From Blastomyces gilchristii SLH14081 (Eukaryota; Ascomycota; Eurotiomycetes; Onygenales; Ajellomycetaceae), in NCBI RefSeq assembly GCF_000003855.2, contig NW_003101653.1:265000-328999 (forward strand): a stretch of DNA of 64,000 nt, given 5' to 3'. The notes beneath the pieces are model-generated. The model worked only from the letters and a program-made list of their open reading frames with translations. It was not told the origin of the DNA and searched no databases. A program made the position numbers and the translations under genes. The number at the start of each line of letters is the position of its first letter. Position 1 is the stretch's first letter. Below are positions 61,756-64,000 of this stretch, in pieces.

Positions 61756-61763
61756 TATATATC

Positions 61764-63030
61764 TTCTTGCTTAAAGAATGAATCAGTGTCTGTTCATATC
61801 AATCATGTTACATTAGAGAAGAATTCAGAAGATAACTATGAGAATATCTTAATAAAACAGAGAAAAGATTAGCTTCTGTTCAAATTCACAAACAGAAGCT
61901 TGAAGAGATCAGATGATAATAATTTGAAGAGAAAATAACAATAAATACAATTCTTGTATCTACTGTGATTGATAATATATATAATATAAAAGTCATGATA
62001 GACAGCAGTCTATATTATTATACAATGATTAAATCTTCAGTTATAAGATATTACAATCTTCAGTGTATTCTCTTATTAAAATCTCAACTTCTCACAGAAT
62101 TTAATGATCTAAAAGACATTTGTATCTATTACATAATGAAGTTAATCATAGATGTGAGAGAATATTAATATAAAGATATTTATGTATATGAAGTTGATAA
62201 TCTCAATTATAATCTTATGTTAGAACTTATCTGATTATCTGAATAAGATATCTTATTGAATACTTGAAACAGAAGCTTGATATTCTCTAATAATAATAGA
62301 ATTCATGAAGATGATATTCACAAGATTATAAATCTAACACAGATCTCTGTCAATATGTATGAAATACTCTGAAAAAGAAGTTGCTAATAGCAGAACTATA
62401 TAACAATCTATTTCATTAGTCTGACTAATATTAAAAAGACTCTAGAAAAGTTATTCTGTATTATAATAATAGATTCTTGTATGAAACTCTCTTAATAATA
62501 TTATAAATATCTAGATATCTTTTAATAAGATAATATTATAAATATACTTCTCTTACAAGATTTTGAAGTGAATCACAGTATCAAGTTAGAGAAGAAGAAT
62601 GATAAGAACTCTGAATTATTATAAGACTCTCTTTATAATATATTCTGAGATAAACTCCTTCTTCTTTGAAAGACACTTAATGATCTATTAAATAAAGAAT
62701 TTATATATATTAGCAATTCTTTCATCATGATCTCTATTCTCTTTGCAAAGAAATCAGATGAAGAACTCTGATTCTGTATGAACTATTAAGAACTGAATAG
62801 AATAACAAAGAAAGATCACTATCTATTATCTCTTATCAATGAAACTCTAGCTTATATTGAATAAGCTCAATGATTTATAAAACTAGATAGTATTACTATA
62901 TTTTATAAGATTCATATCACTGAAGAAGATAAGTGACTTATAGCATTCTAAATATAATATAATCTTTTTAAATGAATAGTTATTCTCTTCAGACTAGCTA
63001 ATACTCTCAGTATATTTCAAAAGTATATCA
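61764..63030 (+). pseudogene. Element 2 protease/reverse transcriptase remnant, left part
   Basis: Between MITEs C and D. The region 61,960-62,170 is a short open frame in the position expected for gag or protease. From about 62,690 it reads as the fingers and palm of gypsy reverse transcriptase, with stops. Confidence 0.6.
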
Positions 63031-63038
63031 ACTGAGCA

Positions 63039-63544
63039 TAGACTGACCGTGTGACCGTGTCTGAAACCAGGACCAGATTTTTTGATAGTCTCATTATCAA
63101 TTCAACTGCTCTCATTACACAGTTTTAACATTAGATAGTAGTTTCATACTGTCTCAGTGAGACTTACTGTCTACTCTTATCACATTTTTCAAATGAAATC
63201 ATGATTTCCACTTCTCAATTTAAATTATTTTTATTACTTTAAATGACTTTAAATCTCATTTGAGTATTATCAAAAAGTGTTACTTTTTAAAAAATTAAAA
63301 ATAGTCTAAAAAAAACCTTAAAATGTCTAAAAATAGTAACTTTATGCTAAGAATGAGACTAAATGAGATTAAATGAGATCACTTTCTCATTTTTTTCAAG
63401 TCATGATTTCATTTTAAGATCTGATATATAGTCACTTTACATGTTTTTTTGATAGTCAGTCCCAGTAGGATTCACGCCAAGAAATGTATGAGATCAGACC
63501 AAATGAGATCAAATATGAAATTCATAGTCTCAGCGGCCAGTCTA
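63039..63544 (-). mobile_element. hAT-like MITE copy D, inverted, 506 bp
   Basis: Opposite orientation to copies A-C. It begins TAGACTGACCGTGTGACC and ends CAGCGGCCAGTCTA. Flanks are ACTGAGCA (63,031-63,038) and ACTAAGCA (63,545-63,552), an 8-bp duplication with one G-to-A difference. It interrupts the element 2 reverse transcriptase. Confidence 0.85.
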
Positions 63545-63552
63545 ACTAAGCA

Positions 63553-64000
63553 CTCTGAGATTTTCTTGATAAATTTGTATCTGTATATCTTAATAATATT
63601 CTCATCTTCACTAATGAGTTCAGAAAAGAATATCAAGAACATGTATAGAAGATATTATAATAACTATAAAAAGCAGAACTACTGATAGATATTAATAAGT
63701 ATGATTTTAAAGTCAAGAGTATTAAATATCTGAGTTTTATTATAGAAGCTGATAAGAGAATTTGAATAAATTCTGAGAAAGTTTCTATCATTCTTGAATA
63801 AGAAGCTTTACATACTGTGAAAGATGTATAAAACTTCATCAGATTTACTAACTTCTATCAGTGATTTATATAAAACTTCTCAGATATTATAAGATTACTT
63901 ACAGAACTTATTAAGAAGAACTCAGTATTTCAGTGATCAGTAAATACTGAAGCTGCATTTATATAGATAAAGAAGATATTTATCAATATCTCTCTACTAA
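63553..64000 (+). pseudogene. Element 2 reverse transcriptase/RNase H remnant, right part
   Basis: Continues directly from the left part once copy D and one duplication are ignored: DKFVSVYLNNILIFTN, then YLSFIIEADK and RFTNFYQ.FI.NFS, as in the thumb and connection of gypsy Pol. Runs off the window. Confidence 0.7.

Larger units (their letters stand above)
51549..64000 (+). mobile_element. Gypsy element 2 (outer, oldest), RIP-mutated and interrupted
   Basis: Its internal region is split into pieces: about 51,549-52,505, 60,823-61,034, 61,764-63,030 and 63,553-64,000. The reverse transcriptase is clearest. A segment like AKKSDEEL.FCMNY.ELNRIT (about 62,740-62,805) and FRLANTLSIFQKYIN (about 62,982-63,031) precede the insertion at 63,039. 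After it come DKFVSVYLNNILIFTN (about 63,567-63,614), then AALIIEADK-like and NFYQ-type blocks. These follow the normal Ty3/gypsy order. Stops replace expected Arg, Gln and Trp, and the catalytic YLDD reads YLNN, as G-to-A change would produce. It continues past the right edge. Confidence 0.75.

Overview
The window is nuclear DNA from a filamentous ascomycete. Short GT-AG introns, fungal-specific gene families and heavily C-to-T mutated (RIP-like) retrotransposons in AT-rich blocks all point there. The gene set and the block-like base composition fit Onygenales, probably the Ajellomycetaceae (Blastomyces/Histoplasma/Emergomyces group). That placement is inference from recall, not a database match.

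Layout: about 1-640 is the AT-rich end of a decayed Ty1/copia element, and 683 to about 792 is its probable 3' LTR. About 0.8-50.8 kb is a gene island of normal GC. In order it holds an F-box protein, tRNA-Ser(AGA), a DHA1-type MFS transporter, a HOL1-like MFS transporter, Mediator subunit MED4, neuronal calcium sensor NCS1, DNA topoisomerase II (broken by a 100-N assembly gap), a KilA-N/APSES regulator of the Xbp1/Bqt4 type, a reticulon, a mitochondrial acyl-CoA dehydrogenase and the chromosomal passenger protein INCENP/Sli15. From about 42.8 kb rightward the island holds two clear pseudogenes (a membrane glycoprotein and a DUF7029-like secreted protein), a minisatellite and unresolved coding debris. 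From about 50.85 kb to the end everything is AT-rich transposon DNA.

The right-hand block is a nested set of transposons that can be ordered from target-site duplications. An old gypsy element (element 2, LTR start near 51,095, continuing past 64,000) carries three insertions of a ~0.5 kb hAT-like MITE with TAGACTG/CAGTCTA ends and 8-bp duplications. The first MITE was in turn split by a complete gypsy chromovirus (52,550-60,339) with two 532-bp LTRs and a TTTAA duplication on each side. All layers are riddled with C-to-T/G-to-A stops.

The genes do not form a cluster or pathway. Most are conserved housekeeping genes (transcription, chromosome segregation, topology, ER shape, mitochondrial oxidation). 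Exon models were built by hand from splice sites and reading-frame continuity; most close exactly to whole codons. No rRNA, CRISPR array or secondary-metabolite cluster was seen.
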